In this document: in pieces, positions 1-5,390 of the stretch
Layout: each line of letters begins with the position of its first letter
How positions within the stretch are numbered: the stretch's first letter is position 1
Program-made: the position numbers and the translations under genes
The notes under the pieces: generated by a model
What the model was told of the DNA's origin: nothing
The model's input: the letters and a program-made list of their open reading frames with translations, nothing else
Databases searched by the model: none
Origin: ChocPot-Mid sp043804925
GTDB taxonomy: Bacteria > Bacteroidota > Ignavibacteria > Kapaibacteriales > UBA2268
Length of the DNA: 5,540 bases
Reading direction: 5' to 3'
Assembly (NCBI GenBank): GCA_043804925.1
Contig: JAZDIP010000062.1
Span: 1-5,540 of the forward strand

Positions 1-131
1 ACATTCTAAATTTAAAAAAAAATCAGCTTAATCAACGGTTCAGACATTTGCCTGAAATAGTTCAATCACTGCGGGATAAATTCTCTGTGTAGCTCTGTGT
101 TTCCTCCGTGGAACTCTGTGTAACTGCCTTC

Positions 132-166
132 CATTCTACATTTTACATTTTACATTCTACATTTTA
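132..166. repeat. Heptamer run, five CATTYTA units
   Basis: Five consecutive 7-bp words, CATTCTA or CATTTTA, lie head to tail between the first and second long repeat units. The run leads into the A-run that opens the next unit, so the heptamers act as the junction of the larger array. A lone heptamer at 2-8 suggests another run just outside the left edge. Confidence 0.9.
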
Positions 167-282
167 AAAAAATCAGCTTAATCAACGGTTCCGACATTTG
201 CGTGAAATAGTTCAATCCCTATCGGGATAATTCCTCTGTGTAGCTCTGTGTTTCCTTCGTGTATATCCGTGAAACTGCCTTC

Positions 283-317
283 CATTCTACATTCTACATT
301 TTACATTCTACATTTAA
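283..317. repeat. Heptamer run, four CATTYTA units plus a degenerate one
   Basis: Four consecutive 7-bp words (CATTCTA, CATTCTA, CATTTTA, CATTCTA) and a degenerate CATTTAA separate the second and third long units. The order of C and T variants differs from the first run, so this run is not a simple copy of it. Confidence 0.9.
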
Positions 318-433
318 AAAAAAATCAGCTTAATCAACGGTTCAGACATTTGCCTGAAATAGTTCAATCACTGCGGGATAAATTCTCTGTGTAGCTCTGT
401 GTTTCCTCCGTGGAACTCTGTGTAACTGCCTTT

Positions 434-454
434 CATTCTACTTTTTACATTGAC
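434..454. repeat. Degenerate heptamer run after the third unit
   Basis: CATTCTA is followed by two decayed 7-bp words (CTTTTTA, CATTGAC). This is the eroded counterpart of the runs at 132 and 283. It precedes the truncated fourth unit, so decay increases toward the pyruvate kinase gene. Confidence 0.65.
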
Positions 455-510
455 AAAAAAATCAGCTTCCATCACCGGTTCAGACTTCTTCCTTTTTCCC
501 TTTTCCCATC

Positions 511-555
511 ATTTAACTTATTAAACTAATTAAACTCATTAAACTCATATAACTG
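511..555. repeat. 9-bp tandem repeat (ATTAAACTN) just downstream of pyk
   Basis: Five 9-bp units lie in a row: ATTTAACTT, ATTAAACTA, ATTAAACTC, ATTAAACTC and the more degenerate ATATAACTG. The run ends two bases before the pyk stop codon (TAA on the minus strand, 558-560), so pyk transcripts would enter it at once. It is preceded by a polypyrimidine stretch (about 485-509, CCTTTTTCCC-type). No hairpin terminator is visible here. Confidence 0.85.
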
Positions 556-557
556 TT

Positions 558-1976
558 TTAAACTTGATGTACCTTAATAATATTTTCCGGCATTAACTTA
601 TTTGCTGTCAAACCTGCTACAAAGACAATGTGGTCGCCATTGTTGATAATTCCGAGATGTTTCACTATACCGGAAAACTGTTCAAATATATTTTCATGGG
701 AGAATTCGGAAGGCACAATAATAGCTTTTACTCCCCAAACAAAAGATTCCATTCTTCTTTGTACCTGTGGGCTGTCCGTTAAAACGATTATCGGTTGATG
801 AGGACGGTATTTTGCAATATTTTTTGCTGTATAACCGGAACTTGTGTAAGCAACGATGGCCGATGCATTAATTTGTTCTGCGATTACAACGGATGCTTTA
901 CCGAAGGCATCTGAGATGTTTTGTTTGATGTCTTTTGGTATCTCAAACTCATTCATTCTATTAACATATTTTTCTTCTATCACTCTTATTATTTTGTCCA
1001 TATACCGGACAGCATCATTAGGGAATTGCCCAACGCTTGTTTCTCCACTGAGCATTACACAATCGCAACCGTCTAAAACGGCATTTGCAACATCACTTGC
1101 TTCTGCACGTGTAGGACGGGGATTATTAATCATTGATTCGAGCATTTGAGTGGCAATGATGGCAGGTTTACCATGATAGTTACATTTTTTTATTATCTCT
1201 TTTTGGACAACCGGGACTTCTTCGGCAGGCATTTCCAGACCTAAATCACCACGTGCAACCATGATTGAATCCGACTCGTTTATTATGGCATCTATGTTCG
1301 CATAAGCTTCGGGGCGTTCGATTTTCGAAATAATCGGAACTGTATTCCCGAAAATTTTCATTGCTGTCTGTAATTCAAGAACATCTCTTTCGGAACGGAC
1401 AAATGACAGAGCAACAGCATCAATGCCTGCTTTAAGTCCGAATTTCAAATCTTCGATATCTTTTTGACTTAACGAAGGAGCTGAACTCGATACTCCGGGA
1501 GCTATTATACCTTTATTATCCTTAAGAATTCCGCCCTTGATTACTTCGGTAATAATATCATTTCCTTGAATCTTTTTCACTTTTAAAATTATATAACCGT
1601 CATCAAGAAGCAATGTATTACCGGCAGAAAGTTCATTCTTCAAATTTGTATATGGAGTAGAAACTATCTTGTTATTTCCATGTACGTTTGTATCAGTTGT
1701 GATGATAAATTCCTGTCCGTTTTCAAGTATAGCCGAACCATTTAATAATGTTCCTGTGCGAATCTTCGGTCCCTGTAAATCCTGAAGAATAGCTACAGGT
1801 TTACCGGTAATTTCTGATGCTTGCCTGATATCGTTAATATTTTTCAAATGGTCTTCGTGAGTGCCATGGGAAAAGTTCAGCCGTGCGGAATCCATTCCTG
1901 ATTCAACTAACTTAATAAGTTTTTTGACTCCTCTTGTCGAAGGACCTATCGTACATACTATCTTTGTTTTTCGCAT
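558..1976 (-). CDS. pyk: Pyruvate kinase
   Basis: This cytoplasmic glycolytic enzyme transfers phosphate from phosphoenolpyruvate to ADP, giving pyruvate and ATP. The 472-residue length is usual for a bacterial enzyme without the extra C-terminal PEP-utiliser-like domain. The N-terminal TKIVCTIGPS leads to ARLNFSHG (R32, N34, S36). The lid (B) domain spans roughly 72-165. The catalytic lysine region is SKIE (K218, E220), the metal-binding aspartate sits in ARGDLG (D244), and ATQMLES (T276) and SGETSVG follow. The C-terminal domain from about 350 has a TSSGYTA loop (378-384) at the place where sugar-phosphate effectors bind in related enzymes. L67, Q68 and K71 in DLQGPK resemble enzymes that do not need potassium. 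The ATG at 1976 puts TKIVCTIGPS at the usual N-terminal distance. No clear Shine-Dalgarno precedes it; the leader is A-rich. Rubrerythrin lies 78 bp upstream on the same strand, but an inverted repeat in the gap makes co-transcription uncertain. Confidence 0.97.
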   Translation of the reverse strand: MRKTKIVCTIGPSTRGVKKLIKLVESGMDSARLNFSHGTHEDHLKNINDIRQASEITGKPVAILQDLQGPKIRTGTLLNGSAILENGQEFIITTDTNVHGNNKIVSTPYTNLKNELSAGNTLLLDDGYIILKVKKIQGNDIITEVIKGGILKDNKGIIAPGVSSSAPSLSQKDIEDLKFGLKAGIDAVALSFVRSERDVLELQTAMKIFGNTVPIISKIERPEAYANIDAIINESDSIMVARGDLGLEMPAEEVPVVQKEIIKKCNYHGKPAIIATQMLESMINNPRPTRAEASDVANAVLDGCDCVMLSGETSVGQFPNDAVRYMDKIIRVIEEKYVNRMNEFEIPKDIKQNISDAFGKASVVIAEQINASAIVAYTSSGYTAKNIAKYRPHQPIIVLTDSPQVQRRMESFVWGVKAIIVPSEFSHENIFEQFSGIVKHLGIINNGDHIVFVAGLTANKLMPENIIKVHQV

Positions 1977-1998
1977 TTTTTCAGCTTTATTTTATTAT

Positions 1999-2035
1999 GT
2001 TAGCAGTTAGTTTTATATAATGTCTAACTGCTAAC
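1999..2035. repeat. Perfect 12-bp inverted repeat between rubrerythrin and pyk
   Basis: GTTAGCAGTTAG (1999-2010) and CTAACTGCTAAC (2024-2035) are exact reverse complements separated by 13 AT-rich bases. The hairpin starts 20 bases past the rubrerythrin stop and ends 22 bases before the pyk start in the direction of transcription. It could attenuate or terminate rubrerythrin messages, but the flank is AAUAAAAUAAAG-like on the minus strand rather than a U-run, so it is not a standard intrinsic terminator. It could also be an mRNA-stabilising stem, an operator, or two inverted copies of a CTAACTG-type simple repeat. Confidence 0.7.
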
Positions 2036-2054
2036 TTAAAAAGCAACAGCTTCT

Positions 2055-2627
2055 TTAATAATTTTCTTCTTTAACCTGAAAATATGCTTGTGGATGAAGA
2101 CAAGCGGGACACTGTTTGGGAGCCGAATCGCCTTCGTGTACATATCCGCAATTAGTGCATTTCCAGAAAACTTTTCCATCCTTTTTAAAGACATTACCAT
2201 CTTCAATATTTTTTAATAATTTCAAATATCTTTTTTCATGTTCTGCCTCGACTCTTGCTATCAAAGTCCATGCGGCGGCGATTTCATTGAAACCTTCTTC
2301 CTTTGCTATTTTTGCAAATTCAGGATAAAGTTCAGTCCATTCTTCATTCTCACCTGCAGCAGCACCCTTAAGGTTTTCGGTTGTTGTACCTATCTTTCCT
2401 GCAGGATAAGTGGCTGTAATTTCCACCATCCTTCCTTCAAGAAATTTGAAAAACCTTTTGGCATGTTCTTTTTCCTGTAAAGCCGTTTCGCTGAAAATGT
2501 TGGCGATTTGCTCATAACCTTCATTTTTAGCAACTTTTGCAAAAAACTCGTAACGGTTTCTTGCCTGAGATTCTCCGGCAAACGATTTCAATAAATTTTG
2601 TTCTGTTTTACTTCCGGCTAATTCCAT
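2055..2627 (-). CDS. rbr: Rubrerythrin (diiron peroxidase with rubredoxin domain)
   Basis: This cytoplasmic non-haem iron protein reduces hydrogen peroxide to water with electrons passed through its own rubredoxin centre, a common oxygen defence in anaerobes and microaerophiles. The 190 residues match classical rubrerythrin length. Residues 1-145 form the ferritin-like four-helix part, with likely diiron ligands E19 (FAGESQARNRY), E52 and H55 (ExxH in QEKEH), E93 and E96 (AGENEEW), and E127 and H130 (ExxH in EAEH). Residues 153-186 form the rubredoxin-type centre, with C157xxC160 and C173xxC176, preceded by VFWK and containing GYVHEG. All expected metal ligands are present. The frame stays open upstream to 2744, but the ATG at 2627 is chosen because GGAG sits 7 bases before it and the protein then begins like known family members (ELAGSKTEQNLL). 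It is transcribed toward pyk and divergently from the DUF454 gene. Confidence 0.96.
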   Translation of the reverse strand: MELAGSKTEQNLLKSFAGESQARNRYEFFAKVAKNEGYEQIANIFSETALQEKEHAKRFFKFLEGRMVEITATYPAGKIGTTTENLKGAAAGENEEWTELYPEFAKIAKEEGFNEIAAAWTLIARVEAEHEKRYLKLLKNIEDGNVFKKDGKVFWKCTNCGYVHEGDSAPKQCPACLHPQAYFQVKEENY

Positions 2628-2634
2628 TTTATTT

Positions 2635-2638
2635 CTCC
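2635..2638 (-). promoter_or_regulatory. Ribosome binding site that fixes the rubrerythrin start
   Basis: On the minus strand GGAG lies 7 bases before the ATG at 2627. It is one of the clearer Shine-Dalgarno sequences in this window, and it argues against the longer in-frame start at 2744. Confidence 0.75.
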
Positions 2639-2651
2639 ATAAATTAAAAAA

Positions 2652-2659
2652 CAAATATA
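2652..2659 (-). promoter_or_regulatory. Candidate Bacteroidota-type -7 promoter element for rubrerythrin
   Basis: The minus strand reads TATATTTG, an exact match to the TAnnTTTG -7 consensus known for Bacteroidota housekeeping promoters. Transcription would start near 2645 and give a leader of about 18 bases containing the GGAG site. I see no good TTTG -33 element at the usual 19-21 base spacing; the nearest TTG on that strand is about 27 bases away. The match may therefore be chance in AT-rich DNA. Confidence 0.4.
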
Positions 2660-2867
2660 TTTTTTTTAAAGATATAATTTTTCTTTCAATTCTCAAAATT
2701 TCTTTTTTCATGATTTGTTTTTCATCTTTAATAATGTCTATCAAGAAATTTACAAATTATATCGTAACATGTTCTGTTTACCCGAATAGACCGTTACCAA
2801 TTAATTAATTATATAAAATGAAATATAATCAGAAACGTTTTTAAAATATAAATTTAGAACGACAATT

Positions 2868-3266
2868 ATGTTTAAAATAACTAAAGAAAAAATTACTATA
2901 AAAAAATTCATATTTGTATCTTTAGGTTCAATATCTTTAGGTCTGGGAGTTATTGGTTTGTTTTTACCGGTATTGCCTACAACCCCATTTTTACTTTTGA
3001 CAGCATGGTTTTATGCAAAAAGCTCACAAAGAATGTATTTTTGGTTGCTTAACAATAAATATTTTGGCAGATATATAAAAAGATACAGAGAGGGATTGGG
3101 TATTCCGCTTAAAACAAAAATCATTGCTCTTAGCTCTCTTTGGATAACTATTTTAACTTCGATAATATTTTTTATACCTTCTGCTATTATAAAAATATTA
3201 CTCTTGGTAATAGCTTTTGCTGTAACTTATCATATTCTGAGCCGTCCGACTTTTAGGGGGGTATAG
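2868..3266 (+). CDS. DUF454 / YbaN-family small inner-membrane protein
   Basis: This 132-residue protein is almost certainly integral to the cytoplasmic membrane. Residues 14-34 are hydrophobic and lead into LGVIGLFLPVLPTTPFLLLTAWFYA (split here as LGVIGLFLPV at 25-34 and LPTTPFLLLTAWFYA at 36-50). SSQR (52-55), WLLNNKYFGRYI (59-70) and REGLGIPLKTK (74-84) follow, then two further hydrophobic segments at about 85-104 and 107-124. The GxxLPxLPTTPF core, the SS-R, the WL-N--FG and the G-IPL--K words are the signature of the DUF454 family, whose E. coli member is YbaN (about 125 residues). No biochemical function is established for the family to my knowledge. The ATG at 2868 has no obvious Shine-Dalgarno. 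The stop codon is only 9 bases before the HpnE-type start, so the two genes are probably co-transcribed. It could serve the membrane enzyme or be a chance neighbour. Confidence 0.92.
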   Translation: MFKITKEKITIKKFIFVSLGSISLGLGVIGLFLPVLPTTPFLLLTAWFYAKSSQRMYFWLLNNKYFGRYIKRYREGLGIPLKTKIIALSSLWITILTSIIFFIPSAIIKILLLVIAFAVTYHILSRPTFRGV

Positions 3267-3275
3267 GTTGAATTA

Positions 3276-4631
3276 ATGGATTTCCAAATGCAACAAAAAA
3301 TGAAAAAAACTATTATTGTCGGGGCAGGAATTGCTGGAATTACAGCAGCAGTTGAACTGTCAAAGAACAATATAACACCAATTGTTTTAGAGGAAAGAAA
3401 ATTTCCGGGTGGCAGAACATTTTCATTCAAAGATGATTTTACTGGAGATATTATTGATAACGGGCAGCACCTTCTAATGGGTGCTTATGTTAACTTCTTA
3501 AATTTGTTGGATACTTTGGGAACTGCTGAAAAATTATTATTTACAAAGGGGATAAGAATACCTTTTATTGATAAATATTCTGAAAGCTCTCTTTTTAATA
3601 CTGAAATTTTCCCCGGAAAATCAGGACTTCTTTTTGCTATGATTAATTTTAAAGGATTATCTTTATTTAGTAAATGGAAAGCAATTAAATTTTTAATAAG
3701 TATAGGAACCGGTAAAAAGGAATTCATCCAATATAGTGTTTCCGAGTTATTTGACCAATATCAGATATCAGATGAATTGATTAAACGATTTTTTGAACCT
3801 CTTTGCCTTGCCACAATGAATGCAAAATCCGAAAACGCATCAGCAAATATATTTATTCAGGTTATAAAAAAAGCACTTTTTTCAAAAGGTGATTATTCTA
3901 AACTTATTTATCCAGGTGCCGGACTTTCCGAACTTATTAAACCTTTTGAAGAAATAATAAAAAAGGTTGGGGGAGAAGTCCATTACAGTACCGGTATAGA
4001 AGAAATAATGGCAGACAAAAATAAAATATTGGCTGTAAAAAGTAAATCGCAAACATTTCTTGCAGATTATTATATTTTTGCTATTCCTGCAAATAAGTTA
4101 TCGTCCATTGTAAATGGGAGTCATTCGTTATCAAATGTTATAAAATTACAGGAATTCCAGTATTCTCCAATTATTTCTATTTATTTGTGGTATGACAGAG
4201 AATTCATTAAATCAAAAATCACAGCTGTTATAGATTCCAATATTCAATGGATTTTCAATAAACGGAGAATTTACCATGACATAGACTATAATAAAGATAT
4301 GCCCGGTCATTATGCGGTAACCATCAGTGGGGCAGATGACCTTATCAATCTTCCAAAAGACCTGATTCTTCAAACCTGTTTAGATGAAATCGGCAGAATA
4401 TTTCCTGAAAGTAAAAAATCCGAATTGAAGCATTCTGTAGTAATTAAAGAAAAAAATGCTACAGTTTTGCTCAATCCCGATTCATTAAAATATAGAAAAT
4501 CCGGGAATAGCAATTATAAAAACTTATTTTTTGCTGGTGATTGGACAGATACAGGTTTGCCTGCAACGATAGAAAGCGCATGCCTCAGCGGTATCAAAGC
4601 CGCACAAAAAATAATGAACTTTGCCGGATAA
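3276..4631 (+). CDS. hpnE: HpnE-type FAD-dependent hydroxysqualene dehydroxylase (probable)
   Basis: Members of this family reduce hydroxysqualene to squalene, the last step of the HpnC-HpnD-HpnE route from farnesyl diphosphate toward hopanoids or other squalene products, acting at the membrane. The 451 residues start with a Rossmann FAD fold: IIVGAGIAG (G16xG18xxG21), the acidic end of the second strand at E39-E40, and GGRTFSF (45-51). DNGQHLLMGAY (61-71) is the word I associate most with HpnE, as are FEPLCLATMNA (about 172-182) and the C-terminal NLFFAGDWTDTGLPATIESA (416-435), which closes the FAD site. The ATG at 3276 has AGG 8 bases upstream; internal ATGs at 3288 and 3300 would also keep the FAD motif and cannot be excluded. 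HpnC and HpnD, its usual partners, are not in the window. The main alternative is another squalene- or carotenoid-acting desaturase of the same amine-oxidase/phytoene-desaturase superfamily. Confidence 0.82.
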   Translation: MDFQMQQKMKKTIIVGAGIAGITAAVELSKNNITPIVLEERKFPGGRTFSFKDDFTGDIIDNGQHLLMGAYVNFLNLLDTLGTAEKLLFTKGIRIPFIDKYSESSLFNTEIFPGKSGLLFAMINFKGLSLFSKWKAIKFLISIGTGKKEFIQYSVSELFDQYQISDELIKRFFEPLCLATMNAKSENASANIFIQVIKKALFSKGDYSKLIYPGAGLSELIKPFEEIIKKVGGEVHYSTGIEEIMADKNKILAVKSKSQTFLADYYIFAIPANKLSSIVNGSHSLSNVIKLQEFQYSPIISIYLWYDREFIKSKITAVIDSNIQWIFNKRRIYHDIDYNKDMPGHYAVTISGADDLINLPKDLILQTCLDEIGRIFPESKKSELKHSVVIKEKNATVLLNPDSLKYRKSGNSNYKNLFFAGDWTDTGLPATIESACLSGIKAAQKIMNFAG

Positions 4632-4687
4632 ATCATTACTTTTTATTTTTTTCAGTTTTATTAAAATTTCTATTTTTTAGAGGTTTA

Positions 4688-4720
4688 AGAATATTTCCCC
4701 ATTAAATTTAAAAATATTCT
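4688..4720 (+). terminator. Weak AT-rich hairpin, possible terminator after hpnE
   Basis: AGAATATTT (4688-4696) and AAATATTCT (4712-4720) are perfect 9-bp complements around a 15-base loop. The stem has only two G-C pairs and no proper U-run follows, so as an intrinsic terminator it would be poor. It is listed because it is the only hairpin I noticed between hpnE and the next gene. Confidence 0.25.
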
Positions 4721-4804
4721 CTTTAAATTCATATAAAACTTTCGTAAATTTACAATCCAGATAATTTTCGAAAAATAATTAATAAATATTTGTCAATTAA
4801 AAAT

Positions 4805-4809
4805 AAAGG
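4805..4809 (+). promoter_or_regulatory. Ribosome binding site deciding the TerB-like start
   Basis: AAAGG lies 7 bases before the ATG at 4817. This favours that start over the in-frame TTG at 4790, which would add nine residues (SIKNKGNI-type) with no sign of being coding. Confidence 0.7.
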
Positions 4810-4816
4810 TAACATT

Positions 4817-5311
4817 ATGGCATTTAAAGAAAAATACTCAGTGGAAGAGTGGAAGAAATTACAGTATGCACTGTTATGGGTTTTTGATGCAGTAGCCGGA
4901 GCTGACAACAAAATTGATAAAAAAGAACAAAAAGCATTAGGCAAAATTGTTGATAATTCCGGTAAATTCTTCAATGACCTTGCCCGTGAATTATTTATGG
5001 AGGTTAAAGATAATTTTGATCAATTCCATAATGAATTTGAAAAACTTGGTGTTAAAGAAGAACAAGGTCTTAAGGAGGTAGCCATTTTGCTCAAAGGAAG
5101 GGTCTTAGATGAAACTGCTCTAAATTATAAAAAGACTTTAATTGCTATCGGAGTGTTAATTGGACATTCATCAGGGAGTTTATTCGGTTCTAAACTTAGC
5201 GATGAAGAAGTCGCCCAGGTGAAAAGAGTTGGTGAATTGCTTGAAGTGTCCGTAGGCGACCTCGAAAAATCACCCAACTTACAGCAAATTATTCAAAGTC
5301 TGAATGTATAA
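4817..5311 (+). CDS. TerB-like helical protein of unknown function
   Basis: This is a soluble, all-helical 164-residue protein with no signal peptide or membrane segment. Residues 16-46 (LQYALLWVFDAVAGAD, then NKIDKKEQKALGKIV) follow the TerB pattern of a hydrophobic helix, an acidic D-x-x-ID-x-x-E turn (D30, D34, E37) and a second helix. In TerB proteins such acidic residues are thought to bind metal. Residues 100-148 look like a diverged second half: IAIGVLIGHSSGSLFGSKLSDEE (108-130, a glycine/serine-rich turn) and VAQVKRVGELLEV (132-144). Residues 50-95 are charged helix. TerB-fold proteins occur in tellurite-resistance and stress or membrane-associated systems, but there are no other ter genes here, so no tellurite role should be assumed. 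The gene stands alone, with its own ribosome site and a strong terminator. Family assignment rests on pattern only. Confidence 0.72.
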   Translation: MAFKEKYSVEEWKKLQYALLWVFDAVAGADNKIDKKEQKALGKIVDNSGKFFNDLARELFMEVKDNFDQFHNEFEKLGVKEEQGLKEVAILLKGRVLDETALNYKKTLIAIGVLIGHSSGSLFGSKLSDEEVAQVKRVGELLEVSVGDLEKSPNLQQIIQSLNV

Positions 5312-5334
5312 TTCGACTTTTAATTTTTTTACTT

Positions 5335-5368
5335 AAAAAAAGGGCTTCACAATTTGTGAAGCCCTTTT
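5335..5368. terminator. Strong bidirectional intrinsic terminator
   Basis: GGGCTTCAC (5342-5350) and GTGAAGCCC (5356-5364) form a perfect 9-bp GC-rich stem with an AATTT loop. The stem is extended by A-run/T-run pairing (AAAA at 5338-5341 with TTTT at 5365-5368). T-rich DNA follows on the plus strand, and the A-run on the left gives a U-run on the minus strand. It lies between two convergent stop codons (5311 and 5391) and so serves both the TerB-like gene and the T9SS-tail gene. Confidence 0.93.
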
Positions 5369-5390
5369 GCTTTTTACTTTTTGAAAATTA

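Larger units (their letters stand above)
1..486. repeat. Tandem array of ~150-bp intergenic repeat units (three copies plus a remnant)
   Basis: Each unit opens with an A-run and AATCAGCTTAATCAACGG, continues through a TTCAG...CTGAA short inverted repeat and a GGGATAA segment, then four roughly 10-bp-spaced CTCTGTG/CTCCGTG words, and ends with AACTGCC followed by CATTYTA heptamers. Units begin near 21, 171 and 323. A truncated, diverged fourth copy begins near 460 and loses similarity after about 486. By hand alignment, 1-149 matches 303-451 without gaps with three mismatches (9/311, 131/433, 140/442), whereas the middle unit carries many substitutions and small indels. No open reading frame of useful length crosses the array. 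CACAGAG/CTCTGTG and CTGATTAAGC-type words recur between genes in many Bacteroidota genomes. The function is unknown, and no mobility gene is present. The left end may continue outside the window. Confidence 0.93.
2628..2867. other. Divergent intergenic region, rubrerythrin / DUF454 gene
   Basis: This very AT-rich 240-bp spacer must hold promoters for both divergent genes. Apart from the rubrerythrin ribosome site and the TATATTTG word, it contains a palindromic AATTAATTAATT run (about 2799-2810). I see no clear TAnnTTTG promoter for the plus-strand pair and no PerR-type box. No small open reading frame in it looks convincing. Confidence 0.6.
4632..4816. other. AT-rich intergenic region between hpnE and the TerB-like gene
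   Basis: The spacer starts with T-rich DNA just after the hpnE stop (about 4641-4675). It contains a weak AT hairpin (4688-4720) and a 10-bp palindrome GTAAATTTAC (4744-4753). AATATTTG at 4785-4792 is one base from the TAnnTTTG -7 consensus and is a possible promoter for the next gene, with no convincing -33 element. No coding potential is evident. Confidence 0.5.

Noticed and set aside
1..486. CRISPR array
   Set aside because: The units are about 150 bp and joined by simple heptamers. There are no 24-40 bp repeats with unique spacers and no cas genes.
1..486. Insertion sequence or MITE
   Set aside because: I see no terminal inverted repeats framing a unit, no target-site duplication and no transposase. 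The structure is tandem, not inserted.
856..1149. Plus-strand open frame of 97 codons opposite pyk
   Set aside because: It is antisense to well-conserved pyruvate kinase sequence, and its translation shows no recognisable family pattern.
2116..2581. Open frames overlapping rubrerythrin on either strand
   Set aside because: They are shadows of the rubrerythrin codon pattern; all metal-ligand motifs belong to the minus-strand frame ending at 2055.
2628..2744. N-terminal extension of rubrerythrin by 39 residues from an ATG at 2744
   Set aside because: The added residues are lysine/isoleucine-rich and not like any rubrerythrin N-terminus. A GGAG site sits 7 bases before the ATG at 2627, and the extension overlaps the likely promoter.
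2701..2760. PerR-type peroxide operator upstream of rubrerythrin
   Set aside because: AT-rich words resemble parts of TTATAATNATTATAA, but no adequate palindromic match is present.
3230..3727. Minus-strand open frames opposite the DUF454 and hpnE genes
   Set aside because: They overlap conserved FAD-binding coding sequence and have no family features or ribosome sites of their own.
4790..4816. TTG start adding nine residues to the TerB-like protein
   Set aside because: The ATG at 4817 has AAAGG at good spacing; the TTG has no ribosome site and lies in a possible promoter word.
4817..5311. Tellurite resistance function
   Set aside because: Only one weakly matching TerB-like protein is present, with no terA, terC, terD or terZ neighbours. 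A TerB-like fold alone does not show tellurite resistance.
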